A stretch of 56,009 nucleotides of DNA from Bacteroidales bacterium (GTDB lineage: Bacteria; Bacteroidota; Bacteroidia; Bacteroidales; UBA10428). The position numbers and the translations under genes were made by a program. Positions 1 through 7,982 of this stretch are shown in pieces (position 1 is the stretch's first letter; every line of letters begins with the position of its first letter). The notes beneath the pieces were generated by a model. That model was given only the letters and a program-made list of their open reading frames with translations, was not told where the DNA came from and made no database searches. Where the stretch lies: the NCBI GenBank assembly GCA_016938235.1, contig JAFGVA010000063.1, positions 1 through 56,009 on the forward strand. The letters are read 5' to 3'.

Positions 1-185
1 ATAACCATCTCGGGTGCAAAATCCTTTATTTCGTCTAGGGTGGTTAAACGCTGACAATTAAAAAGATACCTCATTTTTGATTTATCAATATCGTACACGG
101 CGACTTCATAGTCAAGACATAACGAATCGACAAACCAGGCCCCCATTCTGCCTGCACCAAGGATAAGTATTTTGTTAATGTTCAT
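1..185 (-). CDS. tyrA: Prephenate/arogenate dehydrogenase-like protein, N-terminal part (cut by window edge)
   Basis: Only the first 61 codons are visible. The protein starts MNINKILILGAGRMGAW, a Rossmann fold with the GxGxxG NAD(P)-binding motif, followed by an acidic residue after the second strand (VYDID) as expected for NAD binding. A dehydrogenase of the TyrA family (prephenate to 4-hydroxyphenylpyruvate, tyrosine branch) fits because it is the last visible gene of an aromatic amino acid operon that already holds pheA, DAHP synthase/chorismate mutase, aroB, aroD and aroC. Motif alone would also allow another small NAD-dependent dehydrogenase, so the name rests partly on context. The ATG is at 185-183, just after a heptamer repeat that fills the gap to aroC. 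Confidence 0.65.
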   Translation of the reverse strand, partial: MNINKILILGAGRMGAWFVDSLCLDYEVAVYDIDKSKMRYLFNCQRLTTLDEIKDFAPEMV

Positions 186-241
186 TTTTTAAGATAAAAG
201 ACAAAAGATAAAAGACAAAAGATAAAAGATAAAAGATTGCA
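186..241. repeat. Heptanucleotide tandem repeat between aroC and tyrA
   Basis: On the minus strand the gap consists of about six units of TTTTATC or TTTTGTC with an exact 7-bp period (about 191-236), ending shortly before the tyrA ATG. It has no coding capacity and no convincing hairpin. It belongs to the same 7-bp-period class as the tracts near 51200-51580 and 52890-53150. Confidence 0.85.
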
Positions 242-1234
242 TTATTGAATCACTCTCTTTATATTTTGCTCTAAAAGCATAAAATCTGCTAAAACAACTG
301 CAGTAGCTGCTTCAACAATTACCGGTGCCCTTAGTGCAACACATAAATCATGTCGGCCTTCAACTCTTAAAATATCTATTTTACCAGTTTTCACATTTAA
401 AGTTTTTTGTTCTTTGCTAATGCTCGAGGTGGGTTTAATAGCAATTCTGAACACCAAATCGTTTCCGTTTGATATACCACCGTTTATGCCACCGGCATGG
501 TTTGTCTCCGTTTTCCCGTCCATCGACAAAATGTTATCGTTGTGTTGGCTGCCTTTCATTTTAGCAGCCTGAAATCCGGAACCAAATTCAATCCCTTTCA
601 CTGCAGGAATAGCAAACATCATATGCGCCAGAGACGATTCCAATGAATCGAAATAAGGTTCTCCCAGTCCAACAGGCAAATTTATTACCCGGCATTCTAT
701 AATGCCACCAATAGAGTCCTGCTCTTCAACAGCTTTATCAATTGCAGCTTCAATATCCTTGTTTCCGCCGGCTTCAATAAGTTTAGCTTCAATGCCGACC
801 GGAGCAATCAATTTCTTGGCAATAACCCCTGCCCCTACTAATCCAAGGGTAATCCTTGCAGAAAAGTGACCGCCGCCCCGGTAATCTTCAAATCCTCCGA
901 ACTTTTTTGTAGCAACAAAATCGGCATGACCCGGACGAGGCATTTCACGTAGTTTATCGTAATCTTTTGATCGCGTATTCGTGTTTTCAAATTGAATAAC
1001 AAGTGGTGCTCCGGTAGTATGATTGTTGAACACTCCATTCATGAGTTTTGGCAAGTCGGCTTCTTTTCTAGGGGTAGTGCCTTTTGCGCCTGCCCGTCTG
1101 CGTCCGAGATCCGATTCAAAATCGGAAAATTTTAAGGGCAATCCGGCCGGTACTCCATCTAAAACAACACCAACACCTGTGCCATGTGATTCACCAAATA
1201 TGTTAACCCTGAAAATTCTTCCAAATGTATTCAT
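242..1234 (-). CDS. aroC: Chorismate synthase
   Basis: Converts 5-enolpyruvylshikimate-3-phosphate to chorismate using reduced FMN, the last step of the common aromatic pathway in the cytoplasm. The N-terminus MNTFGRIFRVNIFGESHG is the family signature, and GRRRAGAKGTTPRKE, MPRPGHADF and YRGGGHFSAR follow with the conserved arginines and histidines. About 330 residues is slightly short for the family (usually 350-390), but both ends look complete. The ATG at 1234 was chosen over a TTG one codon upstream. It starts six bases after aroD ends, so the two are surely cotranscribed. The next gene, tyrA, follows after a short repeat-filled gap. Confidence 0.97.
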   Translation of the reverse strand: MNTFGRIFRVNIFGESHGTGVGVVLDGVPAGLPLKFSDFESDLGRRRAGAKGTTPRKEADLPKLMNGVFNNHTTGAPLVIQFENTNTRSKDYDKLREMPRPGHADFVATKKFGGFEDYRGGGHFSARITLGLVGAGVIAKKLIAPVGIEAKLIEAGGNKDIEAAIDKAVEEQDSIGGIIECRVINLPVGLGEPYFDSLESSLAHMMFAIPAVKGIEFGSGFQAAKMKGSQHNDNILSMDGKTETNHAGGINGGISNGNDLVFRIAIKPTSSISKEQKTLNVKTGKIDILRVEGRHDLCVALRAPVIVEAATAVVLADFMLLEQNIKRVIQ

Positions 1235-1240
1235 CAACTT

Positions 1241-1885
1241 TTAACTTAATGTTTGTTTAATTTGCTCTATCAGCTTTTTCATAGCCGAATAGGTAATTTG
1301 TCCGGGAGCAGTTATCCGACCATCGTCCTGGGCAGCAAAAGAAAATTCTGCACCCAGCATCAGACTGGTTAGTCTGGTAACTTTACCAATTTCTCCCATA
1401 CCCAGGGAAACAACAGCTTTCCCTGTGCTATAAAGTGCCATAAGTCGGGCATTGTCTTCTTTCGATTTAACCATTGTTGCCAGTTTTGCTACATCAGCGC
1501 CAAACTCAAAACATTTGTCTACCAAAGCATAGAGTTCCCGCAATCCAGGAGTTTCTTTAAAATTATGATATGAAATTATTACCCTGCAATTTCGCTCCCT
1601 GGCATAATTCACCAATTCTGTTCTTTGTACTTCCGGGGTTTCAATTTCAATATCGATATACTCTGCCCCACAGTCCACGGCCTTCTTTAATTTTTCACGC
1701 TGGACCTGTAAGCCTGTAGTATCAAACCTGCATGTGGCAATTTTCTTTGTTGAATGGCTAAATATCTTTTGAAAATCTGACAGGGCTGTTTCTGTTAAAT
1801 CAAGGCGTATTTCGGCCATCTCAACATTATCAAGAATATCCAGACATTTTTGTGTATGCTTATCTGAAATCGCTACGCAAATCAT
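1241..1885 (-). CDS. aroD: 3-dehydroquinate dehydratase, type I
   Basis: Class I aldolase-type enzyme that dehydrates 3-dehydroquinate to 3-dehydroshikimate through a Schiff base. Visible landmarks are EYIDIEIE near the strand 2 region, the catalytic histidine in VIISYHNF, the Schiff-base lysine in DVAKLATMV, and the C-terminal substrate loop with KVTRLTS and ITAPGQITY. About 214 residues is normal for the bacterial type I enzyme. The ATG at 1885 is preferred to a TTG two codons earlier. The gene overlaps the 3' end of aroB by 26 bases in another frame, implying translational coupling. Confidence 0.95.
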   Translation of the reverse strand: MICVAISDKHTQKCLDILDNVEMAEIRLDLTETALSDFQKIFSHSTKKIATCRFDTTGLQVQREKLKKAVDCGAEYIDIEIETPEVQRTELVNYARERNCRVIISYHNFKETPGLRELYALVDKCFEFGADVAKLATMVKSKEDNARLMALYSTGKAVVSLGMGEIGKVTRLTSLMLGAEFSFAAQDDGRITAPGQITYSAMKKLIEQIKQTLS

Positions 1886-2903
1886 GTACAATTTTTTCTA
1901 ATTCGGTATATTTAATCTTCCTGGTAACAGCTTTCCCGATATCCTCAAGCAAAACAAGATGAATTTCACTGCCTTCCCTCTTTTTGTCCTGTTTCATGGC
2001 ATCGAATAATTCAACAACATCGGTATTTGGCCTTGTTGGCAGCATATAATCTTCGAGGACTTTCGTTATCCTTTGTGAATCATCGCTACTTAGCATTCCA
2101 AGATTTTCCGACACCCTGGCTGCCAGTACCATGCCAATGCTCACTGCTTCGCCGTGCAGAATTCCAGTTAGTTTCTCGATAGCATGAGCAAAGGTATGTC
2201 CAAAATTTAACAGCCGCCTTTCTCCTTTTTCACGTTCATCGGCTTCAACAACTTTAGCTTTGACTTCTACCGAATCATAGACCATTTTATCTAAAACCTC
2301 GGCATTTAATGCAAGCGCTTTTTTTGCATTTTGCTCACAAAATTCAAAAAGCGAAGGATTTTTAATGGCTCCTGCTTTTATTATTTCTGCAAATCCTGAA
2401 CGAAATTCTCTGGGTTCGAGCGTGCTTAGCATTTGGGTATCGCAAATAACAAAGTTGGGTTGATTAAAAACACCAAGCATGTTCTTAAAGCCACGGAAAT
2501 TTACCCCGTTTTTTCCGCCAACGCTTGCATCAACCTGCGAAAGAAGTGTTCCTGACACAAAGCCAAAAGGCATTCCACGCATAAATACAGAAGCAGCAAA
2601 ACCGGCAACATCGCAAACAATACCTCCACCAATTGCCAGGATAAATGTAGAACGATCTGCTTCGTACTCAATCAGCTTATCAAAAATTGTCTCAAGGGTT
2701 TGAATGGTTTTGCTCTTCTCACCAAGCCCAATTTCAATTATAGGTGCATTGGCAGGAAATCTTTGTTTATAATGTCCAATCAGGTTAGAATCTGTAATAA
2801 TAATAGTCTTTCTGTTATTCAAATATTTCTGAACATTATCAATGCTTTCCCCAATAAGAATTTCAGAAATCCTGGTATCAGTTTTTACTTTTAAAATCTT
2901 CAT
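1860..2903 (-). CDS. aroB: 3-dehydroquinate synthase
   Basis: Cyclises DAHP to 3-dehydroquinate, second step of the shikimate pathway; needs NAD+ and a divalent metal. The sequence has the family hallmarks: LAIGGGIVCDVAGFAASVFMRG, the substrate loop SQVDASVGGKNGVN, RSGFAEIIKAGAIK with a metal-ligand glutamate, and NFGHTFAHAIE plus GEAVSIGM with the metal-ligand histidine. At 347 residues it is full length. The start is an ATG 41 bases after the DAHP synthase/chorismate mutase gene stops. The 3' end overlaps aroD. It is the third gene of the phe-attenuated operon. Confidence 0.97.
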   Translation of the reverse strand: MKILKVKTDTRISEILIGESIDNVQKYLNNRKTIIITDSNLIGHYKQRFPANAPIIEIGLGEKSKTIQTLETIFDKLIEYEADRSTFILAIGGGIVCDVAGFAASVFMRGMPFGFVSGTLLSQVDASVGGKNGVNFRGFKNMLGVFNQPNFVICDTQMLSTLEPREFRSGFAEIIKAGAIKNPSLFEFCEQNAKKALALNAEVLDKMVYDSVEVKAKVVEADEREKGERRLLNFGHTFAHAIEKLTGILHGEAVSIGMVLAARVSENLGMLSSDDSQRITKVLEDYMLPTRPNTDVVELFDAMKQDKKREGSEIHLVLLEDIGKAVTRKIKYTELEKIVHDLRSDFR

Positions 2904-2944
2904 AAAAATAGTTTATCCAAAATGGGTTGTCGAAAACAAAAAAA

Positions 2945-4030
2945 CTACTCATTCATAATTTTAGTTTGTCGATTGATAGATTCCTGGTGAATCGCTCTTA
3001 GTACTTTAATAATAAATTCTTCACTAAGGCCTTTTTTCATAGCTTTTCTTGTGCGTTCCTGTAAAAGTTCATCCCAACGGCCCGATTGAAGAATCGTAAG
3101 ATTATGTTCTTTCTTGTATAAGCCAATCTTTTCAGCAACCATCATACGTGATGCTAAAATATCCAGAAGTTTATCGTCGTATTTATCAATTTCCTGGCGT
3201 AAATCTTCTAAAGAGTTCATAATAAGTGTATTTTCAATATTAGGTTTTCGTAATACTAACTTGTCTAACAGTTCTTTAAGTGCCTTTGGTGTAATTTGCT
3301 GACCGGCATCACTAATAGCTTTGTCGGGACAAATATGGCTCTCAATTATCAAACCATCAAAATTTAAATCCATTGCTTCCTGAGAAATTTCAAACAACAA
3401 CTCCCGATTACCACAAATATGACTGGGATCGGTGATCATTGGCAAGTCCGGAATTCTTCTTTTCAACTCAATTGGAATTTGCCATTGCGGGTCATTCCTG
3501 TAGAAGGTTTTACCGTATGTTGAAAATCCACGGTGAATAGCAGCAAGTTTTTTAATTCCTGCCTGGTTAAGCCTTTCAAAAGCTCCAATCCACAGTTCCA
3601 CATCCGGATTAACAGGATTTTTAATTAATACAGGAATATCAACTCCTTCAAGAGCATCAGCAATTTCCTGCACAGCAAACGGATTGGCGGTTGTCCGGGC
3701 ACCAATCCATAAAATATCGACTCCGTATTTTAAAGCTTCAAACACATGGTTTGCATTAGCAACTTCGGTTGCTGTCAGCATACCCAGTTCATTGTGCACT
3801 TTCTTAAGCCATGGCAGTCCTTCTTTTCCAACTCCTTCAAAAGTATTTGGACGGGTACGGGGTTTCCAGATTCCTGCCCGAAAAATATTTATGCCATTCT
3901 CTTTCAGTTGTCTGGCTGTTTCCATCACCTGTTCTTCTGTTTCCGCACTGCATGGACCTGCCATTACCAGCGGGCGTTCTTCTCCGACTCCCGGAAAAGT
4001 AAACTTTTCTAATTCTAATTTTATTCCCAT
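2945..4030 (-). CDS. Bifunctional DAHP synthase (type I-beta) / chorismate mutase (AroQ)
   Basis: Fusion of the first enzyme of the shikimate pathway (PEP + erythrose 4-phosphate to DAHP) with chorismate mutase (chorismate to prephenate). Residues about 1-260 form the synthase barrel: VMAGPCSAE, GIWKPRTRPNTFEG, the TDPSHICGNR metal/substrate region and a late IESHICPDKA segment. Residues about 270-355 form a helical AroQ mutase with EDLRQEIDKYDDKLLDILASR, VAEKIGLYKK and a catalytic-type Q/E pattern at the end. The mutase is at the C-terminus, whereas in Bacillus AroA it is N-terminal. A longer GTG-initiated frame (from 4087) would overlap pheA; the ATG at 4030 matches the family N-terminus and leaves a 22-base gap. 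Confidence 0.95.
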   Translation of the reverse strand: MGIKLELEKFTFPGVGEERPLVMAGPCSAETEEQVMETARQLKENGINIFRAGIWKPRTRPNTFEGVGKEGLPWLKKVHNELGMLTATEVANANHVFEALKYGVDILWIGARTTANPFAVQEIADALEGVDIPVLIKNPVNPDVELWIGAFERLNQAGIKKLAAIHRGFSTYGKTFYRNDPQWQIPIELKRRIPDLPMITDPSHICGNRELLFEISQEAMDLNFDGLIIESHICPDKAISDAGQQITPKALKELLDKLVLRKPNIENTLIMNSLEDLRQEIDKYDDKLLDILASRMMVAEKIGLYKKEHNLTILQSGRWDELLQERTRKAMKKGLSEEFIIKVLRAIHQESINRQTKIMNE

Positions 4031-4052
4031 TATTTTGTTTTTTATAATATTC

Positions 4053-4916
4053 TTAATCAAGTAATTTTCTTCCACTGGTGTATTCACCTAATATGTGCAC
4101 CCCTGAAGTGAAAGGATTAATAGCAGATAAAGCATGCAAATATCGCTGGTAGTCAGCTATCTCAACATCAACATAAAACTGATATTCCCAATCTTTACCT
4201 ATTATTGGCATAGATTGTATTTTCGACAGGTTAATATCGTGAAAGCTGAATATTGATAATATTTTGGATAAACTACCAATCTGGTGAGCCAGGGCAAAAC
4301 TTAGAGATGCTTTATTCGCATTTTCATTGCTAACCGTAGAACCATTAATATTTTGAAGGATAAGAAACCGGGTATAATTCATCTTATTGGTTTCAATTTG
4401 TTCGGCAACAATTTCAAGCTTGTATTTTTTTGCTGCCAAATCGCTGGCAATGGCTGCTATTCCTGTTAATTGCTCGTCGGCAATCATTTTAGCACTTAAA
4501 GCAGTATCAACGCTGTCAACAAGCTTTATTTTCGGATAATCATCGAAAAAAGACTGGCATTGGAGTATTGCCATGGGATGCGAATATACCTCCTTTATAT
4601 CCTGAATCTTTTGACCCGGTAAAGCAACTAGGTTTTGCTTTATCCTTAGGTAAATTTCTCCTATTATTTTCATTCTGGACTCAAGTAGCAGACTGTAATT
4701 TGGTAATATGCTGCCTGCCAACGAATTTTCAATGGCTGTTATCCCAAAATCAACAATGCCTTTTTTCAAAGCCTGAAAAAGATCTTTGAAGGTATTTCGG
4801 GGTACTATCTCAATATTCTCATCACCAAAATATTTTATAGCGGCAATTTCATGAAAAGCACCATATCCGCCTTGTATGGCTATCGTTTTTGATTTTGGTT
4901 TTGTCTCCGTTTCCAT
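4053..4916 (-). CDS. pheA: Prephenate dehydratase
   Basis: Monofunctional prephenate dehydratase (prephenate to phenylpyruvate, phenylalanine branch). The N-terminal catalytic domain shows GGYGAFHE, the IENSLAG segment lining the active site, and the NYTRFLIL motif with the conserved Thr-Arg-Phe. The C-terminal ACT domain (about residues 200-285) contains HQIGSLSKILSIF and NLSKIQSMP, where GALV and ESRP motifs sit in allosteric enzymes; ESRP is changed to QSMP, so Phe feedback binding may differ. The ATG at 4916 is two codons inside a TTG-initiated frame. It is the first gene of the aromatic operon, directly behind the attenuator at 4938-5062. Confidence 0.95.
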   Translation of the reverse strand: METETKPKSKTIAIQGGYGAFHEIAAIKYFGDENIEIVPRNTFKDLFQALKKGIVDFGITAIENSLAGSILPNYSLLLESRMKIIGEIYLRIKQNLVALPGQKIQDIKEVYSHPMAILQCQSFFDDYPKIKLVDSVDTALSAKMIADEQLTGIAAIASDLAAKKYKLEIVAEQIETNKMNYTRFLILQNINGSTVSNENANKASLSFALAHQIGSLSKILSIFSFHDINLSKIQSMPIIGKDWEYQFYVDVEIADYQRYLHALSAINPFTSGVHILGEYTSGRKLLD

Positions 4917-4937
4917 TTTCAATTTGTATAAAAAGAA

Positions 4938-4963
4938 AAAGTCCCGAACTATTTCGGGACTTT
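4938..4963 (-). terminator. Intrinsic terminator of the pheA attenuator (region 3:4 hairpin)
   Basis: On the minus strand a perfect 11-bp stem (AAAGTCCCGAA paired with TTCGGGACTTT) closes a 4-base loop (ATAG) and is followed by TTTTTCTTTTT. It lies between the leader peptide and the pheA ATG, so it would stop transcription before the operon. Its 5' arm (4956-4963) can alternatively pair with GGGGCTTT at 4994-5001, eight pairs with one G-U, forming the antiterminator. Confidence 0.92.
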
Positions 4964-4982
4964 CTCAAGTAATATTTTATAT

Positions 4983-5053
4983 ACTTATACAAAAAAGCCC
5001 CTTCATCTTGTAAAAAAGAAGAAATAAAAGAAGAAATAGCGGCTTGTATAAGT
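4983..5053 (-). promoter_or_regulatory. Region 1:2 hairpin and antiterminator segment of the phe attenuator
   Basis: ACTTATACAA in leader codons 4-6 (5044-5053) is perfectly complementary to TTGTATAAGT just past the leader stop (4983-4992), and an adjacent GCC/GGC extends the stem across a small bulge. This 1:2 stem encloses the run of Phe and Tyr codons. Segment 2 also holds GGGGCTTT (4994-5001), which can pair with the terminator 5' arm. A ribosome stalled at Phe codons would cover segment 1 and free segment 2, the classic attenuation logic. Seen in sequence; function is inferred. Confidence 0.85.
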
Positions 5054-5062
5054 TTTTTTCAT
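5003..5062 (-). CDS. pheL: Phe/Tyr-rich leader peptide of the aromatic operon
   Basis: A 19-codon frame, ATG to TGA, encodes MKKTYTSRYFFFYFFFFTR. Seven of 19 residues are Phe and three are Tyr, with ten of the last fifteen codons aromatic. It lies 21 bases downstream of a perfect TAnnTTTG promoter element and is followed by an alternative-hairpin system and an intrinsic terminator ahead of pheA. This is what a ribosome-mediated attenuator leader looks like (compare E. coli pheL). The symbol is given by analogy; the sequence is not homologous to the enteric one in any detail I can see. The mixed Phe and Tyr codons suggest sensing of both charged tRNAs. Confidence 0.9.
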   Translation of the reverse strand: MKKTYTSRYFFFYFFFFTR

Positions 5063-5082
5063 GTTTTTTTTACTTTCAGATG

Positions 5083-5090
5083 CAAATATA
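5083..5090 (-). promoter_or_regulatory. Promoter -7 element for the phe leader
   Basis: TATATTTG on the minus strand is an exact match to the Bacteroidota -7 consensus TAnnTTTG and places the transcript start about 15 bases before the leader ATG. I see no clear TTTG at the -33 position. Confidence 0.65.
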
Positions 5091-5239
5091 GTATCTTTTT
5101 TCTCTCGATTTTCATTTCAGGTCATTTTTTTCTGATAGTTATCATGTTTTTCACAATATGCTCTATTAAAACCTCCCCAAAAAATAAATCTAACTCAATG
5201 GCATATTTTTTGCAATGCAAAAATTAAACCAACTCTATC

Positions 5240-5926
5240 ATGAAAAAACATATACTATTATCCATTTTTTTCTTTGTTATAAGTATTTCAGAATTATTAG
5301 CACAGAATTATAAATCTGAACTTGATAACCTTTCTAAAAAGTATGAACAAGGCGAAATAGATCAGTATAAATACCAAAAAATGGCTGAGGTTTGGAGAAG
5401 CGCCATGAAAACAACCGGCGGTTACCCTGAATTACCCTTATCTGAAGATTCATCTAAAGTAAGATATGAATTTATATATGAGGCAGACAATCTGGATAAA
5501 CTAATAATATATAACCGGATATTGGAATATTTCTCGCTTCAGTATGAATCGTTGTCAGAAATACTGGACTACCAGGATTATGATTTGGGTAAAATAATAA
5601 TTAAGTGTAATACTCCTGTTGAAGGAAGTTATACAAGCTTTTTTTGTGCTACTTACAGATTTACAATTATCCAAAATAAATACAGATTAGAAATAAGCAA
5701 CATTAGTTATGCAAAGAAATACGATATGATACTTATCGATGAAACTTACTTTTACGATTATTTGCAGGAAACCAGGTTTGAGGCATTCTATCCGGTTACC
5801 AACAAAAACTTTAAAGAATGGGAACAAACCATTACTAAAATGAAAAAAGTTGATAAGGCAATAAAAGATTCAGGCGATAAAATCTTTTCATTTGTAAAAG
5901 CATATAATGGCGATTATGAATTCTGA
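5240..5926 (+). CDS. Exported protein of unknown function
   Basis: I do not recognise this 228-residue protein. It begins with a cleavable signal peptide (MKKHILLSIFFFVISISELLAQ, probable cleavage after Ala-Gln), so it is secreted to the periplasm or outer surface. The mature part is rich in Tyr, Lys, Glu and Asp; a middle section (about residues 70-160) has alternating hydrophobic and polar residues suggesting beta strands, and the last 50 residues look helical (WEQTITKMKKVDKAIKD). No lipobox, enzyme motif or membrane segment is visible. It is transcribed divergently from the aromatic operon and ends 12 bases before the convergent ABC-F gene. A 17-bp palindrome (TTTTTGCA, A, TGCAAAAA) lies at 5207-5223, overlapping the likely promoter. 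Confidence 0.7.
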   Translation: MKKHILLSIFFFVISISELLAQNYKSELDNLSKKYEQGEIDQYKYQKMAEVWRSAMKTTGGYPELPLSEDSSKVRYEFIYEADNLDKLIIYNRILEYFSLQYESLSEILDYQDYDLGKIIIKCNTPVEGSYTSFFCATYRFTIIQNKYRLEISNISYAKKYDMILIDETYFYDYLQETRFEAFYPVTNKNFKEWEQTITKMKKVDKAIKDSGDKIFSFVKAYNGDYEF

Positions 5927-5938
5927 AAATTAATCCGC

Positions 5939-7813
5939 TTACAAACCTTGTTTCTCAGCTAACTCAAACCATCGCTCCGATTTTGTCTCAATCAGAGAGA
6001 GTAACTCTCCAATACGTTCCGAAGCCTTTATTAAATCTTCGGGACTAGTTTTGGGGGAATTCAGTTTGGTCTCAAGACCTTTTTTTTCAGCCTCCAACTG
6101 GCTGATTTCCAACTCAAGCACATCGTATTCACGCTTCTCGTTATAAGATAGTTTATTTACAGGCTTTGATTTTTTTTCCTGTTTCTCTGTTTTGTTATGC
6201 TGTAGCTTGTCAGTTTTTATTTCTGATTTTTGTTGTTGTTGTTTCCATTCTAAGTATTGCGAATAATTGCCCGGATAGTCTTTTATTCTTCCAATATCTT
6301 CAAAAACGAATATATGATCAACCACCTCATCGAGAAAATACCTGTCGTGCGAAACCACAAGCACTGAACCCGGAAAATCCTGTAAATACTCCTCCAGAAC
6401 TTCCAGCGTAGCTATATCCAAATCATTGGTAGGCTCATCTAAAACTAAAAAATTAGGGTTTTGCATAAGCACAGTACACATGTACAAACGTCTCTTTTCA
6501 CCACCACTTAGCTTATAGATATAATCGTATTGACGTGAAGGATGAAATAAAAAATGATTCAGAAACTGGCTGGCAGTAATGACTTTTCCATCGCTTAAGG
6601 AAACAGTTTCAGCAATTTCTGATAGTGCATCGATAACACGCATATTTTCATTAAACACCATTCCCTCCTGCCTGTAATAACCAAATTTCACAGTTACCCC
6701 AGAATCAAGTTTACCTGATTCAGGAATTAATTTTCCGGTAAGTACGTCAAGAAAAGTTGATTTGCCACAACCATTTCCACCAAGGATTCCGATTTTCTCA
6801 AAGGGCGAAAATGTATAGGTAAATTCATTAAGGTATTTAACTCCTTCCCACGAAAAAATGAGCTTATCTGCTACTAAAATCTTTTTTCCCAAACGCTCAG
6901 TTCCTGTATTTATTTTTACTTTATCGTTACGAATTGTTTGAGATGCGGTATCTTTTAAATTATAATAATTTTCGATTCTGTATTTTGCTTTGGTTCCCCT
7001 GGCCTTTGGCATCCTTCGCATCCATTCCTGTTCGGTTCTCAACAAGTTTTCAGCCTTATCTATTTCTTTTTGTCTCAATGCAATTCTTTCGGCACGCTTT
7101 TCAAGAAAATACGAATAATTACCCCGGTATCTGAAAACCTGCATCTCATCAATTTCAAGTATTTCGCTGCATACCCTGTCGAGAAAATACCTGTCGTGAG
7201 TAACCATAAGCAAACTAACAGCCTTACGCTTCAGGTAACCTTCGAGCCAGGCAATCACTTCAACATCAAGATGGTTTGTAGGCTCATCTAAAATTAAAAA
7301 ATCAGGTTCCTCGATTAAAACCGCAGCAAGAGCAACCCGTTTTTTTTGTCCCCCAGATAATTCATCAACCTTTTGATAAAAATTATTAATACCCAACTGA
7401 CTAAGGAGTTGTTTTACCTGGTATTCCATGTCCCAGGCTTTCAGATTGTCTATTTCCTGGGTTAATTTCTCAATGGCGGGTAAATTATTTTTTTCTAGTG
7501 CCAGCTCATAATCCCGAATCAGTCTGAGAACCTCACCCGATGCATGAAATACAGCATCCAGCACGGTGCTCTTATCCTTAATTTTGGGATCCTGAGGTAA
7601 ATAACCAATTTTTACACCAGGCAAAAATTTAACCTCCCCGCTATTATAATCCTCATCCCCATTAAGAATTGATAAAAGTGTGGTTTTACCTATCCCATTT
7701 TTGGCAATCAGTCCTGTCTTTTCTCCAGCTTCAATCGAAAATGAAATTAATCTGAATAATTCCAAATCTCCAATCGATTTTGATAAATCCTTTACCTCTA
7801 GTATTGCCGGCAT
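5939..7813 (-). CDS. uup: ABC-F family ATPase, Uup-like
   Basis: A 624-residue soluble protein with two ABC nucleotide-binding domains and no membrane segment, as in the ABC-F family, whose members act on ribosomes. Domain 1 has Walker A GLIAKNGIGKTT, signature LSGGQKKR and Walker B FLILDEPTNHLD; domain 2 has GGNGCGKST, LSGGEKRR and FLVLDEPTNDLD. The two are joined by a charged helical linker (about residues 235-290) of the P-site tRNA-interaction type. The C-terminal 80 residues are a Lys/Glu-rich coiled coil (SQLEAEKKGLETKL), which is typical of Uup. The ATG at 7813 replaces a TTG start eight codons upstream. Paralogue assignment within ABC-F is less sure than the family. Confidence 0.9.
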   Translation of the reverse strand: MPAILEVKDLSKSIGDLELFRLISFSIEAGEKTGLIAKNGIGKTTLLSILNGDEDYNSGEVKFLPGVKIGYLPQDPKIKDKSTVLDAVFHASGEVLRLIRDYELALEKNNLPAIEKLTQEIDNLKAWDMEYQVKQLLSQLGINNFYQKVDELSGGQKKRVALAAVLIEEPDFLILDEPTNHLDVEVIAWLEGYLKRKAVSLLMVTHDRYFLDRVCSEILEIDEMQVFRYRGNYSYFLEKRAERIALRQKEIDKAENLLRTEQEWMRRMPKARGTKAKYRIENYYNLKDTASQTIRNDKVKINTGTERLGKKILVADKLIFSWEGVKYLNEFTYTFSPFEKIGILGGNGCGKSTFLDVLTGKLIPESGKLDSGVTVKFGYYRQEGMVFNENMRVIDALSEIAETVSLSDGKVITASQFLNHFLFHPSRQYDYIYKLSGGEKRRLYMCTVLMQNPNFLVLDEPTNDLDIATLEVLEEYLQDFPGSVLVVSHDRYFLDEVVDHIFVFEDIGRIKDYPGNYSQYLEWKQQQQKSEIKTDKLQHNKTEKQEKKSKPVNKLSYNEKREYDVLELEISQLEAEKKGLETKLNSPKTSPEDLIKASERIGELLSLIETKSERWFELAEKQGL

Positions 7814-7954
7814 TGTTTTTTTTGCCAAAGGTATCAAAAAGTAGTTTGCTTGTTTTTGAATTTATGAATTTTGGAATCCTTTGTTTTAAACCATCACGGT
7901 TAGCAGAATTTTATATCTAAAGTTCAGAATCCTTTTTATCTGGGCTGTAATTAA

Positions 7955-7962
7955 TAATTTTG
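7955..7962 (+). promoter_or_regulatory. Promoter -7 element for nth
   Basis: TAATTTTG matches TAnnTTTG exactly, with a predicted start of transcription about 14 bases before the nth ATG. The -33 element is not clear. Confidence 0.5.
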
Positions 7963-7982
7963 TACAAACACACCTTCATCTC

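Noticed and set aside
4030..4087. GTG-initiated N-terminal extension of the DAHP synthase gene
   Set aside because: It would overlap pheA and add residues not found in the family; the ATG at 4030 gives the standard N-terminus.
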